NCBI GenBank assembly: GCA_009809945.1
Contig: WTPW01002104.1
Coordinates: 3,304-67,303 of the forward strand
Length of the DNA: 64,000 nucleotides
Source of the DNA: Gigaspora margarita
Taxonomy: Eukaryota; Glomeromycota; Glomeromycetes; Diversisporales; Gigasporaceae
Direction of reading: 5' to 3'
Numbering within the stretch: position 1 is the stretch's first letter; the number at the start of each line of letters is the position of its first letter. A program made the translations under genes and the position numbers. Shown in pieces: positions 35,570 to 46,489 of the stretch. The notes under the pieces were generated by a model. The model searched no databases. It saw only the letters and a list, made by a program, of their open reading frames with translations, and was not told where the DNA came from.

Positions 35570-36290
35570 AATTACAAAAATTAAATAAATAAATTAATAA
35601 CATAAATAAAAATAAAACTTATAATTAAATAAAAATAAAAATAAATCAAAAAATAACTAAATAAGTTAAATAAAAAAATTAATTAAAATAATAAATAAAT
35701 TGTATGCCAATTCAAATTTAAAAAAATAATAAAATAAAATAAATAAATAAAATTAAATTAATATTAAATTATAATAAATTAAAAAATAAAAAAAAACACT
35801 AAAAAAGAAATCTGAAAAAATAAAAACCAAAAGAACAATAAAAGTGATAATTTAAAAAAAATAATAAAGGCAAAAATTTAAAAAAAATAAATAAATCAAA
35901 CTGATAAATAAAAAAAAGTGCTAAAAAAAATTTAAAAAAAATTGAAATAATAAAAAAATTTTAAAAAATTTAAAAAAAATAAAAATAATAAAAAAAATGA
36001 TAATAAATTAAAAAATAAATATAATTATTAAAAAAAAAATAAAAAAAAAATTAAATAAAAAAATCATTATTTTAAATTTTATTTTAATTTAGTTTTAAAC
36101 ATATCTTTTATTTTATTTATTTATTTTTTTATTTAACTTTTTTTTAAATGGATCTTTTTATAATATTAATTTTTTTTTATTGTTTATTTATTTTATTTTT
36201 TTTATTATTATTTTATTTAAGTTTTGTTTTTAATTTTATTTTTAACATTTTTTTTTAAAAATTATTTTTAATTTTTTTTTTATTTAATTT
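35570..36290. repeat. low-complexity tract switching from A-rich to T-rich
   Basis: Up to about 36065 the plus strand is almost only A with interspersed T (AAATAA-type). After that it is T-rich (TTTATTTT-type). The two sides are loosely inverted copies of each other. No gene. Confidence 0.7.
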
Positions 36291-36749
36291 TAAGAAATAA
36301 TGTACTAAATAAAATTATTATTCTGGTATCAATTACATAAGATCGTATATCAGATAAGTTAAAATTTTTTTCTTTTTTTTTTAAATTTACTTTTTTATAC
36401 TAACTAATTTTTTTTGGTTCTCGTCATTAGATTTTGGGTTCTCGTCGTTGGAGCTAGACTTCTTTTGTCATTGGAGTTGTCCATTCCAGTGCTTGTTCTT
36501 TGTTGATAGTATCACCCATTCCAGTGCTCGCATAGTTTTTTAGATCACAGTAGGGCTTGGTAAGTATATAGATTTCTTTCTTTTGTCTGTAAACTTATTA
36601 TTTGTTAAAGTTTGACATGTTTTGTTTACAGTACTTTGCGTGTACTAACTTTTTTCAAGTTTTTAGGTATTTTCCTTTTGGCTAGAGTCATCTATCTCAG
36701 TGCTTTCATTACTGGAGTTATCTATTTTGGCGCTTTATATTTCTTGTTG

Positions 36750-36967
36750 CAGCTGATGCTAAAAACGGCTGATGCTGAAATTTCGATCTATGTTGATACA
36801 AATTTTTTAAAAATTTTTTGGGGTAATTTTGTCCACTTTTTTTTTAGGGTTGTGTTAGGGTTTAGGATTAGAATTAATTATTAAAAAGTATATATGGATT
36901 TTAGCAGGGCATATATTTTTAAATCGTGACCCCTAATTTCAGCATCAGCTGTTTTTAGCATCAGCTG
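36750..36967. mobile_element. 218 bp MITE with CAGCTGATGC ends
   Basis: About 33 bp inverted arms, CAGCTGATGCTAAAAAC followed by GCTGATGCTGAAATT on the left and the complement on the right. The core is AT-rich with a TTAGGG-like 'gttagggtttagg'. No unambiguous target duplication. Confidence 0.75.
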
Positions 36968-37174
36968 TGACATTTCTTTTCATATTTTATTGTGTACTAA
37001 AGTTTTTTTTTAGGGGTTTGTTCCATGGGTTTTTCATTGCTGGAACTGCCCATTTTGGTGCTTCACTATTGGAGTCACCCTTTCCAGTATTTTTTTCTTT
37101 TTATTCATTAGTGTTACTGTTTCTTTCTTGGTATATAGTTTCTACGACATTTGTACAGATCTCTACGGTATTTA

Positions 37175-37827
37175 TCCCTTAGATTGTAGTAGAACACAGA
37201 CAAATTTGCCTGCATTTTTGTATTTTTTTTGCTCTGACTTACTTTTTTTAAATACCAAGGCAATTAAATAAAACTTTGTACAATTATATTTAAAAATAAG
37301 GATTACTTTTTTGCAAAATTAGTTTTTATATTATAAGAAAAAAAATTTAAGTTATATATAAGCTAAAAATAGATAACTTTAAGAAAAAAATTTTTTAAAA
37401 AATTTTATCACAATTTCTTTGTAATTTTATTTAGTTTTAGTTTTAAAGCTATAATTCTTAAGACAATATTGTAGTTTATATAAAGAATGATAACTTTTAT
37501 TATTGCAACTTTAATGATTTATTTGTAAAAATGAAGACTTGTATTAGAAGTAAAAATTTTTTTATAGACAGGAACATATGAAATTTAAGAAAACCTAAAG
37601 AAAATTTTAATAGTAAAAATGCTAATACAAGAATATTAAACTTTGATTATACTAAAGTTTTTTAATAATTTTAAAAAATTTTTATAACAAAGTTATTAAA
37701 ACAAAACTCAAAGTATATTTTTTACTTAGAAAAGATATAGCCAAAATCAATATTTAAAATTTTATTAAAACTTTATTAAAATTGTTAAAAAATACAGGCA
37801 AATTTGCCTGTGCTACAATCTAAGGGA
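37175..37827. mobile_element. 653 bp inverted-repeat element at a TA site
   Basis: Ends TCCCTTAGATTGTAG / complement, then CACAG and CAAATTTGCCTG arms, with TA at 37173-37174 and 37828-37829. The flanks on both sides are the same 'ctctacggtatttgtac'-type minisatellite, so the element landed inside that array. No coding frame. Confidence 0.75.
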
Positions 37828-37835
37828 TAGCATTT

Positions 37836-38035
37836 GTATGATGTCTCTATAGTGATTATATGATATCTCTACGGCAATTGTACGGTGTCTTTACGGTGAT
37901 TGTACAATGTCTCTACGGCAATTGTATGGTGTCTCTATAGCAATTGTGTGGTGTGTAATGGTGTCTTTATAGTATTTATATAGTATTTGTATAGTGTCTT
38001 TATGGTGTTTGTGGTATCTCTAAGGCATTTTTGTG
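37836..38035. repeat. minisatellite, ~20-22 bp unit
   Basis: Degenerate copies of 'gtctctacggcaattgtac' in tandem; related units lie on the other side of the preceding element (about 37140-37172). Confidence 0.8.
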
Positions 38036-38186
38036 GTATTTCTTGTAATATGTTTTGTAGTTTTTTTTTAATAAAAATATATATTTTTATTATTTTTGAC
38101 AATTTTATAATTGACAATTTGTAATAAATTATATTAAAATATATGAATATTTTTAATATATGAAAAATTAGCTAGCATTTAATATT

Positions 38187-38216
38187 TATAATAATAATAA
38201 TAATAATAATAATAAT
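38187..38216. repeat. (TAA)n microsatellite
   Basis: About ten perfect TAA/ATA repeats. Confidence 0.9.
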
Positions 38217-39481
38217 GGGCAAGCATATAGTTTATGCATTAATTTTTAATAATTGATTTTTTTAGAAATTTGTACAGAGCTGTACTAAAAAAACTTTCCT
38301 GAAATTGAATTGTAAAAGTTCTGTGCAAAAAATTAAAAAATTCTTTAATAGCTATTGGCAGAGTTGTAGATTTGTGCAGATTTTTATTATTTACAGTTTT
38401 AAAAAATTTGTACTATATTTATTTACCTGATGCTAGATGTTATAATTTAATTTTTAGCAAATTACTATAAAATTTATATGTAATAATCCAACTTTTAGCA
38501 AATTTACTTGATTTTAGGGATAGCAAAAACATCTAAATTCTTACAAATCAGTTATGGTCTATATGAGAGATGTCCAGGATTCTAACTAAATCATTTCTCT
38601 AAAGAAGCATTCTTGAAGATTTAGAAGGGTACTTGCAAAGTATCAAAGTTTGAATTGGCTTGTAAAGTCAAATTGGTGTATTTGCAAAGTGCTAAAAGTT
38701 GTTAGTTTTTTTGCAAAGGGCTAGTGTTCTTGTAAAGTGCAAATAAAATAAAAAAATTTAAAAAATAAATAAATAAACAAAAATAAATAAAAAAACAAAT
38801 TAAAAAAAAAAAACAAAAAATGACAAAAACAAAAAAAAACAAAAAAATGACAAAACAAATAAATAGAAGATCTAATTTATAAACAAAAGATCTAATCTGA
38901 TCTTGGTATGATCCAGGTTACAGATCTACTGATTTTGTTTGGTTTCTCAGTTCTAAAATATTTTGAAATATTTTGAAACTACTAATAAATACGATAACAA
39001 TCAATTAGCAGATGTATAACAATTTATATTTTAATTACAATATTTATTAATTATAGATATATATTGATTATAACAAATTAATCAATGTACAACATTTAAT
39101 TTTAATTGATATAAAACAATTATGAATTATATATCGATATATAGCTACTTAAAATATTTTGTATTGTTATTAAAAAAGGATGATCTTAACACTCACTAGT
39201 GGTGAATTTCACCATGTCATATAATTTTATTAGTTATATAATATACTATGCATATTATATATATTTTTATGAGAATTAACTAGGGGAATTCTCTATTACA
39301 CGAATCTGCATACTGACCAATAAAAATGCATGATCAGATTTAGATAAATTTATTGATAGGATGCATTTTTAAGTTTTAAAGAAGAGTTTATATAACAAGT
39401 ATAAATGGATTTAGAGGGTTAAATAGAAACCCACATTTCATTTTATTATTATTCATGGCATTTATTTATAACTATTATTCT

Positions 39482-39503
39482 TGCACGTCCTTACGGACGT
39501 GCA
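39482..39503. repeat. perfect GC-rich hairpin
   Basis: TGCACGTCC, a 4-base TTAC loop, and GGACGTGCA. An unusually GC-rich stem in this AT-rich setting; purpose unknown. Confidence 0.75.
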
Positions 39504-39851
39504 GTAAAAATAATTATTACTGTACTGTATTGCGGCCACTACATAAGTCATATTTTAGCGAATATTACCTAGCCTTGATATTTTTTGCTTTTTGATTATT
39601 TGCGGTTACCACATGAGTCTTATTTTAGTGAATATTACTTAGGCTTGATATTTGTAGCTTCTTGATTATTTATTCATGGGATTTACAGCGCAATTAAACT
39701 TTTAACTTCAGAGAGATCAATTTATCTCATGACAAAATAGGACAAAAAAACTCCAAATCCGGTTTTCTTGACAACATTCATGTTTATGTATATGCATATG
39801 CAAGCCAATCAGAATGTTTTAATGTGGGCACATTATAGAGATTTACCATAT

Positions 39852-40189
39852 GGGGTGTTGTCTATTAAAACAGCCCTTTTTACATATATTTTATTTTGAG
39901 ATAATTGAGTTTAATTATTTGTTTTGATTTTCAGACTGATTTAGGATTAATTAAATTTCACGATTTTGATTAGTTAAATGTAGCAGGTGACTATCGGATA
40001 ATCTCGTGATGTGTTGGCCCTACGTGGCCTCATGTAATTTTCTTTTACAATTATCTTGATTTTTTATTATGCAAATCGACTTTCATTTATAATTGAAAAA
40101 TATTGATCATGCCAAAATTTATATAAATCTAATGAAAACTCATTTTCCAAAAAATTGTAAAAAAGGGCTGTTTTAATAGATAACACCCC
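39852..40189. mobile_element. 338 bp MITE
   Basis: Arms of about 33 bp: GGGGTGTTGTCTATTAAAAC then AGCCCTTTTT on the left, mirrored on the right (GGGCTGTTTTAATAGATAAC then ACCCC). It lies between the two direct repeats. The flanks read ATAT on both sides, too short and palindromic to prove a target duplication. Confidence 0.75.
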
Positions 40190-41615
40190 ATATTGCGCCA
40201 CCACATAAGTCATATTTTAGCGAATATTACTTAGCTTTGATATTTGTGGCTTTTTGATTATTTGCAGTCATCACATGGGTCATATTTTAGTGAATATTAC
40301 TTAGCCTTAATATTTGTGGCACCTTGATTATTTATTTATAGGATTTATAGCGCAATTAAATGGTTAGCTTTGGAGAAATCAATTTATCTCGTGACAACAT
40401 AAGGCAAACAAAAAATTCCAAATCCTGGTTTTCTTGACAATATTCATATTTGTGTGTATGTATAAGCAATCCAATCAGAACATTTTTAACGTGAACACAT
40501 CATAGAGATTTAATAGTATGGATAGATAGATAGAAATAGATAAAATCATTGTTTAACAAATGTTCCAAAATATCATTACACGATGAATATAATCGATCTA
40601 ACAAAATTGTCCCATAGTAAATAACTACTCTAAATCTAACAGAACCTCTGACCTAACCCTAAACCAAACTAAATCTAACCCTAACCCTAAATCAAAACTA
40701 AATCTAACCCTTAACTCTAAATCTAACTAACTAACCAAAAATCAATATAACAGATCGCAAAGAACGATCTATGCTCTCAGACGAAATGAAGTATCAAAAT
40801 GATAGCAGCACTATAACAGTATGACTCTGGTAACAATGGCACTAAAATGACAATATTAAAGAAAATGACAATAACGTGAGAATAACTGCGGCACCTGTGA
40901 TAAATCAACACCAAAAGGAGGGTAAGCAAGCATTAATAAAGAACAAAACAAAAGGAAAGAACAAAAGGAAAAAAATGATGCCAATATAACGAGTTCAGCA
41001 GTGTGTCAAAAATGCCAACACGAAATTAGCACTGCACTAATAATGACAAAGACATAATATATGACAATGATTCTACTCCAAGCAATGACTTTAACATACG
41101 AACGAATGCACTACCATACGACGACTTCAACATATGCGTGATTTAAGTACCATTATTCGACAACTCCAAACGACGACTCCAAGCAACGGCTCCAACATAC
41201 GAAGACTCTATGAAGCACTAGCAAAAACAAAAAATCCAAGACGAGAAGAGAAGGTACAAAGCGGTTGCTAAAAAAAAATTAATTCACAAAAAAAAAAGAA
41301 AAAAATAACATAAACAAAAAAACAATACTTATAGTGTATTTATGTGCAGATTATGCTGATAGATTGAGGCATGATATTTTCAGGCCTGGGTATTATTACC
41401 CTGCATGGTGAAATTCACCAGAGGTTAATATTAAATTATTCCATTAAAAAATTATTTTTTAAAATTTATTAAAAATTTTAGCCAAATTAAGTTATTTACA
41501 ACTTGAAATTTACTATTAAAAACATAGTTATACAAATTCTTTTTTAGTAAAATCTTTAACAAACTTTAAATTTATATCATATAGTAAAAATCTATAGTAA
41601 TATATAGAAAAATCA

Positions 41616-42045
41616 ATTATTGTTTATCGAATTTCTGGAATCTGGCACTGTCAGAGCAATAACAATTTTTTTTTACTAAGCTAACCTTTCTTCTCTACTA
41701 AACAAAAGTTGTAGAGCACATTCTTGTAATTCTAATAGTAGTAAAATTATTAAAATTGGATGAGTAGATCACAAGATATCATTAAAAACATTTTACAATA
41801 TATAAAGTTTCTATATAAACAATAATATTGTTTACATAGAAACTTTATATAATTGCAAAATGTTTTTAATAATATCTTGTAATCTACTAGTTCATTTTTA
41901 ATAATTTTATTACTATTAGAATTGCAAGAATATGCTCTACAACTTTTGTTTAGTGAAGAAGAAAGGTTAGCAGTAAAAAAATTTTGTTATTGCTTTAAGA
42001 GTACCAGATTCCAGAAATTTGATAAACAATAATTAATTTTTTTTC
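41616..42045. repeat. foldback element with ~200 bp arms
   Basis: Near-perfect inverted arms around 'tataaacaataatattgttta'-type sequence (about 41810-41835). Landmarks are 'acaaaagttgtagagca' and 'tagtagtaaaattatt'. Shares its core with the foldbacks at 42565-42880 and 49325-49645. Confidence 0.8.
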
Positions 42046-42060
42046 AATTTTACTATATAT

Positions 42061-42338
42061 GAGAGTGTCTAAAGCGAGGGCAAATTCACGTAATCATAGC
42101 TAATCAAATTACAGAATTTTGAAGATCACTAGCGAAGCAAAAAATGAAAGATCTAAAAAATACAAAAAAGATAGTCTAACCTACCTCAAATAAGTTAAGT
42201 AAAAATATCAAGAAGGCAATTTTGCTTATATATAACTATCTAAAACCCAACCTAATCCTAATATAAGATGACCCTAACCCTAAAGTTAATTGAGAAAATT
42301 ATTAAGAAATATGAATTGTTCCTGCTTTAGAGGTTTCC
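42061..42338. mobile_element. 278 bp hAT-like MITE with telomere-like motif, copy 1
   Basis: Ends share GTCTAAAGC / GCTTTAGA. TATATAT lies on both sides (42054-42060, 42339-42345) as a probable 7-8 bp duplication. The interior contains 'aacccaacctaatcct' and 'gaccctaaccctaaag'. Nearly the same length and sequence as 56254-56530. Confidence 0.75.
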
Positions 42339-42564
42339 TATATATAGTAATATATGCAATACCTGTTTGGTATACAGATTACAAATTAATAATTAACTTA
42401 TTAAATTAGCTTAAATTTTTTGTATGTACTAAAAAATACTTAAAATTTTAATATATTAACTAATAATCTGACAGTCTTTAGATGCATGATTATAGTGTAA
42501 CATGATGCAGATCACTATCTATATAAATTATTATAGATGTGAATGATATGATGTTCCAAGAAAA

Positions 42565-42880
42565 ATATTTTTTTACTAAGTTAATTAATCTTATCAATTA
42601 ATTAAAAGTTGTAGAGCTTATCTTTGCAGTTCTAATATTAGTTAAATTATCCAAAGTGGCCAGTAAAAGGCAAGTTATCTTTAAAAAACATGTTAACAAC
42701 TATATAAAATCTCTATATAAACAATAGATTGTTTATATAAAGATTTTATATAGTCATTAACAAGTTTTTAAAGATATTTTGACTTTTACTAGGCTGATTT
42801 GAATAATTTAACTATTATTAGAACAACAAAAACAAGCTTTACAACTTTTAACTAATCAACAAGATTAATTGCCAATTCGG
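42565..42880. repeat. foldback element
   Basis: Inverted arms with 'aaaagttgtagagctt' on the left and 'agctttacaacttttaact' on the right around 'tataaacaatagattgttta'. 50640-50745 is a partial, internally deleted relative. Confidence 0.7.
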
Positions 42881-43168
42881 ATAAGATTAGCAATATATCT
42901 ATATTTAAAATTGGAGCAAAACAAATATATAAACAAGGTAGTACAAAATCTGAATCAGGCCTGTATATATAAAATAATTATATGATTTAAAGAATTTTAA
43001 AGCTATTTTTACTCATATTATCTTATTTACAAGTTCAATTTAATGAAATTTTGGCAGTAGACGCACAAGAACCTGCTCTACAACTTTACTTGGGGCAAAA
43101 ATAATATTTACTTAGTACAAAAAATCTTTTAAAAGGGCTATCATTCGATTTACTAATATATTATTTAT

Positions 43169-45769
43169 AGGACCTGGACATCTCTCATATAGGTCATAAC
43201 TGATCTGCATAAATTTAGACATTTTTGCTCTCTCTAAAATCAAGTAAATTTGCTAAAAGTTGGATTATTATATATAAACTTTATAGTAATTTGCTAAAAA
43301 CTAAATTACCACATCAATTTTTATAAATCAAAATAATATATATATTTTTGAGTGCTGAACAAATTTTCTTAGAGCACAAAGTTAGAATCAATTAGTAAAA
43401 TTTTGAGAATTAGAGAATTTTTTAGTATTTTTATTAATAAAATTATATAAATATTATAATTCTCAAAATTTACTAATTTATTTTAACATTGTGCTCTAAG
43501 AAAACTTGTTCAGCACATAAAAATACATTATTCCAGCATAGTTAATTTTATATTTCTTGAAAATTTAAGAGAAGATGCTTAATTTTTGATTTTTTGATTA
43601 AAAGATTTCAAATTAAGCATCTTCACTTAAATTTTCAAGAAATATAAAAGTAAATATGCCGGAATAATGTATTTTTATGTGCTGAACAAGTTTTCTTAGA
43701 GCACAATATTAGAATCAATTAGTAAAATTTAAGAATCATAGAATTTTTTAGTATTTTTATTAATAAAATTATATAAAATATTATAATTCTCAAAATTTTA
43801 CTAATTGATTCTAANANNGTGCNCTAAGANAACTTGTTNNGCACATAAAAATACATTATTNNGGCATATTTAATTTTATATTTCTTGAAAATTTAAGAGA
43901 AGATGCTTAATTTTTGGTTTTTTGATCAAAAAATTAAAAATTAAGCATCTTCTCTTAAATTTTCAAGAAATATAAAATTAAATATGCCAGGATAATGTAT
44001 TTTTATGTGCTGAGCAAGTTTTCTTAGAGCATAATTTAGAATCAATTAGTAAAATTTTGGGATTCATAGAATTTTTTAGTATTTTTATTAATAAAATTAT
44101 ATAAAATATTATAATTCTCAAAATATTACTAATTAATTCTAATATTATGCTCTAAAAAAACTTGTATAGCACACAAAAATATATTATTCTGGCATATTTA
44201 CTTTTATATTTCTTGAAAATTTAAGAGAAGATGCTTAATTTTTGATTTTTTGAGCAAAAATCAAAAATTAAGCATCTTCTCTTAAATTTTCAAGAAATCT
44301 AAAAGTAAATATGCCAGAATAATATATTTTTATGTGCTGCATAAGTTTTTTAGAGCATAATATTAGAATCAATAAGTAAAATTTTGAGAATTAAAATATT
44401 TTATATAATTTTATTAATAAAAATACTAAAAATTCTATGATACTCAAAAATTTACTAATTAATTTTAACTTGTGCTCTAAGAAAATTTGTTCAGCACATA
44501 AAAATACATTATTTTAGCATATTTACTTTTATATTTTTTAAAAATTTAAGAGAAGATGCTTAATTTTTGATTTTTTGATCAAAAAAGCAAAAATTAAGCA
44601 TCTTCTCTTAAATTTTCAAGAAATATAAAGGTAAATATGCTAGAATAATGTATTTTTATATGCTGAACAAGCTTTCTTAGTGCACAATATTAGAATCAAT
44701 TAGTAAAATTTTGTGAATTATAATATTTTATATAATTTTATAGAAAATTGTATGTGGAGACATGTCTCCATGGCGACCCTACATATAACAGCCAATCATA
44801 TTTAGGGTTAAAAAATTTTTATTGTGTTTTTGTATTATAAAAGTTAGAAAGTTTGTAGGAAATTTTAATTGGCCAATAATAAGCAATATATTATCTAGTC
44901 ACATGCTTAATGTTGATTAGCTATTCATAAAGAGTCTTCATGAAGACATGTCTCCATAAAATAACACCCTAATTTTATTAATAAAAATACCAAAAAATTC
45001 TATGATTCTCAAAATTTTACTAATTAATTCTAACATTGTACTCTAAGAAAACTTGTTAAGCACATAAAAATACATTATTCTGGTATATTTACTTTTATAT
45101 TTCTTGAAAAATGTAGGTAATTTGCTAAAAATAAAATATAATATATATAAAATTGCTGTAATTTGCCAAAATGCTTTATATAACCTTTTATAAAATTAAT
45201 CTCAATTTGCTAAAACTTAAATTTGGACCTCNGACCAAATTTTCTGCAATTTGCTAAAAAAAAATATGATATATATCAGAGATGTCCGGGGTCCTATTAT
45301 AATATTTTATATAATTTTATTAATAAAAATACCAAAAAATTCTATAATTCTCAAAATTTTACTAATTGATTCTAACTTTGTGCTCTAAATAAATTTGTTC
45401 AGCATATAAAAATACATTATTCCAGCATATTTAATTTTATATTTCTTAAAAATTTAAGAAAAGATGCCTAATTTTAGATTTTTGATCAAAAAAATTCAAA
45501 ATTAAGCATCTTAAATTTTTAAAAATCATAGTGGTACAAAAAAATGTGATAAATCATTTTTGGTATTATTCTTGCAAAATGCAGGTAATTTGCTAAAAAT
45601 AAAATATAACATATATAAAATTGCTATAATTTGCCAAACTGCTTTATATTATATAACCTTTTTTAAAATTAACCTCAATTTGCTAAAACCTAAATTTGGA
45701 TCTTAGATTAAATTTTCTGCAATTTGCTAAAAAAAATATATGATATATATTAGAGATGTTTAGGGTTCT
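43169..45769. mobile_element. element made of alternating inverted units, copy 1
   Basis: Left terminus AGGACCTGGACATCTCTCA; right terminus (complement) AGAACCCTAAACATCTCTAA, with a second, better-preserved terminus of the same type ending at 45295. Between them, two palindromes alternate: one with 'gagaagatgcttaattttt' arms, the other with 'gaatcaattagtaaaattt' arms, joined by 'gtgctgaacaagttttctta'. So the DNA is a run of ~165 bp units in alternating orientation. Ns occur at 43815-43862 and 45232. No coding frame. Flanks show no clear 8 bp duplication. Confidence 0.75.
44742..44970. mobile_element. 229 bp MITE with 8 bp TSD inside the array
   Basis: The duplication AATTTTAT is at 44734-44741 and 44971-44978, and removing the insert restores the array unit 'tataattttattaataaaa'. 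Inverted 'ggagacatgtct' arms near each end; the right end reads AGGGTGTTATTTTATGG on the minus strand. Interior 'ccatggcgacc'. Confidence 0.82.
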
Positions 45770-45839
45770 ATTGAAACACTAACTGAATGTAAGAGTTATA
45801 CATATGGGCAGCCAGAAGTAGAAACTAAGGAAATTGTTT

Positions 45840-46200
45840 TTAATAAGTTTTTTAAAAAATTTTAAATTAAAATAGCTTGACAACTATTAAACCAAATATA
45901 ATAAATTTTTTTTTATTTTAATTCTATAACTATATAAAATTAAAATAAAAAAAATTATTAAGTTTGGTTTAATAGTTGTTAAGATATTTTTAATTTAAAG
46001 TCTAGAAAAAATTTACTTAGAAAAAATTTCTTTGGTTTCTACTTTTGACCACCCATATATATATATCAGATATTTAACTAATTAATTAATCGATTAATCG
46101 ATCAATTAATTAACTGATTAATTAATTAATTAATTAATTAATTAATCAATTAGTTGATTAGTTAAACATAATCAACTATTAATCAATTTTTTAAAATTTT
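45840..46200. repeat. single hairpin, then (TTAA)-type low complexity
   Basis: 45840-46020 is an inverted repeat with 'gacaactattaaacca' / 'tggtttaatagttgtta'. 46073-46200 is nearly pure TTAATTAA with ATCGAT interruptions. Confidence 0.7.
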
Positions 46201-46489
46201 TAACTAACTAATCAATTATGATTTTTTGCTCAATTTGTAGTACTATACTGAGAGACACTCTTATAGTAATAGATATTATATAATATTTGTTACAGTCTTA
46301 AGATAATAACTTGTTATATATACAACTTTAGATTCTTTAGTTTAAGTAATTTGCTTAAAGATTCTATGCTAATTGCAATATCTAATATATATTTAAAAAT
46401 TAGAAATAATGTATTTGTCATGTCATATGATATTAAATTTTGTTATAGGTTATATATGATTTGTTGATTTATGTAGATCAATACAAAAT

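Larger units (their letters stand above)
34740..38583. mobile_element. 3.84 kb DNA transposon, hAT-like, 8 bp TSD
   Basis: Left end AGAACCCCATATATCTCTCA and right end (complement) AGAATCCTGGACATCTCTCA. The 8 bp duplication AACTAAAT is at 34732-34739 and 38584-38591. The same termini (consensus AGGACCCCGGACATCTCT) bound the elements at 43169-45769, 50748-52512 and 55295-55798. No transposase. The interior holds A/T tracts, a minisatellite and two further inverted-repeat insertions. Confidence 0.82.
33655..38975. repeat. 'cttgcaaaa' repeat element, split copy
   Basis: 33655-34739 plus 38592-38975 match the family at 60351-62531: 'gcaatttaatataaaatttt' near the start, 'ttttaaactacttttgcac', tandem 'cttgcaaaaacttg' motifs, 'aagcattcttgaa..tttag', and 'tctactgat..tggt' plus 'aaaatattttgaaat' at the end. 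The 3.84 kb element between the halves is a later insertion (its own entry). No coding sense. Confidence 0.7.
39200..41420. mobile_element. 2.2 kb inverted-repeat-bounded block with internal direct repeats
   Basis: Ends carry TGGTGAATTTCACCATG (39200-39216) and its complement (41404-41420). Inside, about 39530-39850 and 40193-40515 are direct copies of one another, each beginning with a ~75 bp sub-unit repeated twice ('catattttagcgaatatta', 'ttgattatt'). They flank a 338 bp inverted-repeat element (39852-40189). 40640-41270 is ordinary non-coding sequence with several CCCTAA-like motifs and degenerate GAC/ACA-rich runs. A related style occurs at 56550-57400. Confidence 0.55.

Noticed and set aside
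40660-40740. True telomere end or chromosome fusion point
   Set aside because: Only a few imperfect CCCTAA copies mixed with AAATCTAAC variants. Similar motifs lie inside MITEs elsewhere in the window, so a transposon origin or chance is more likely.
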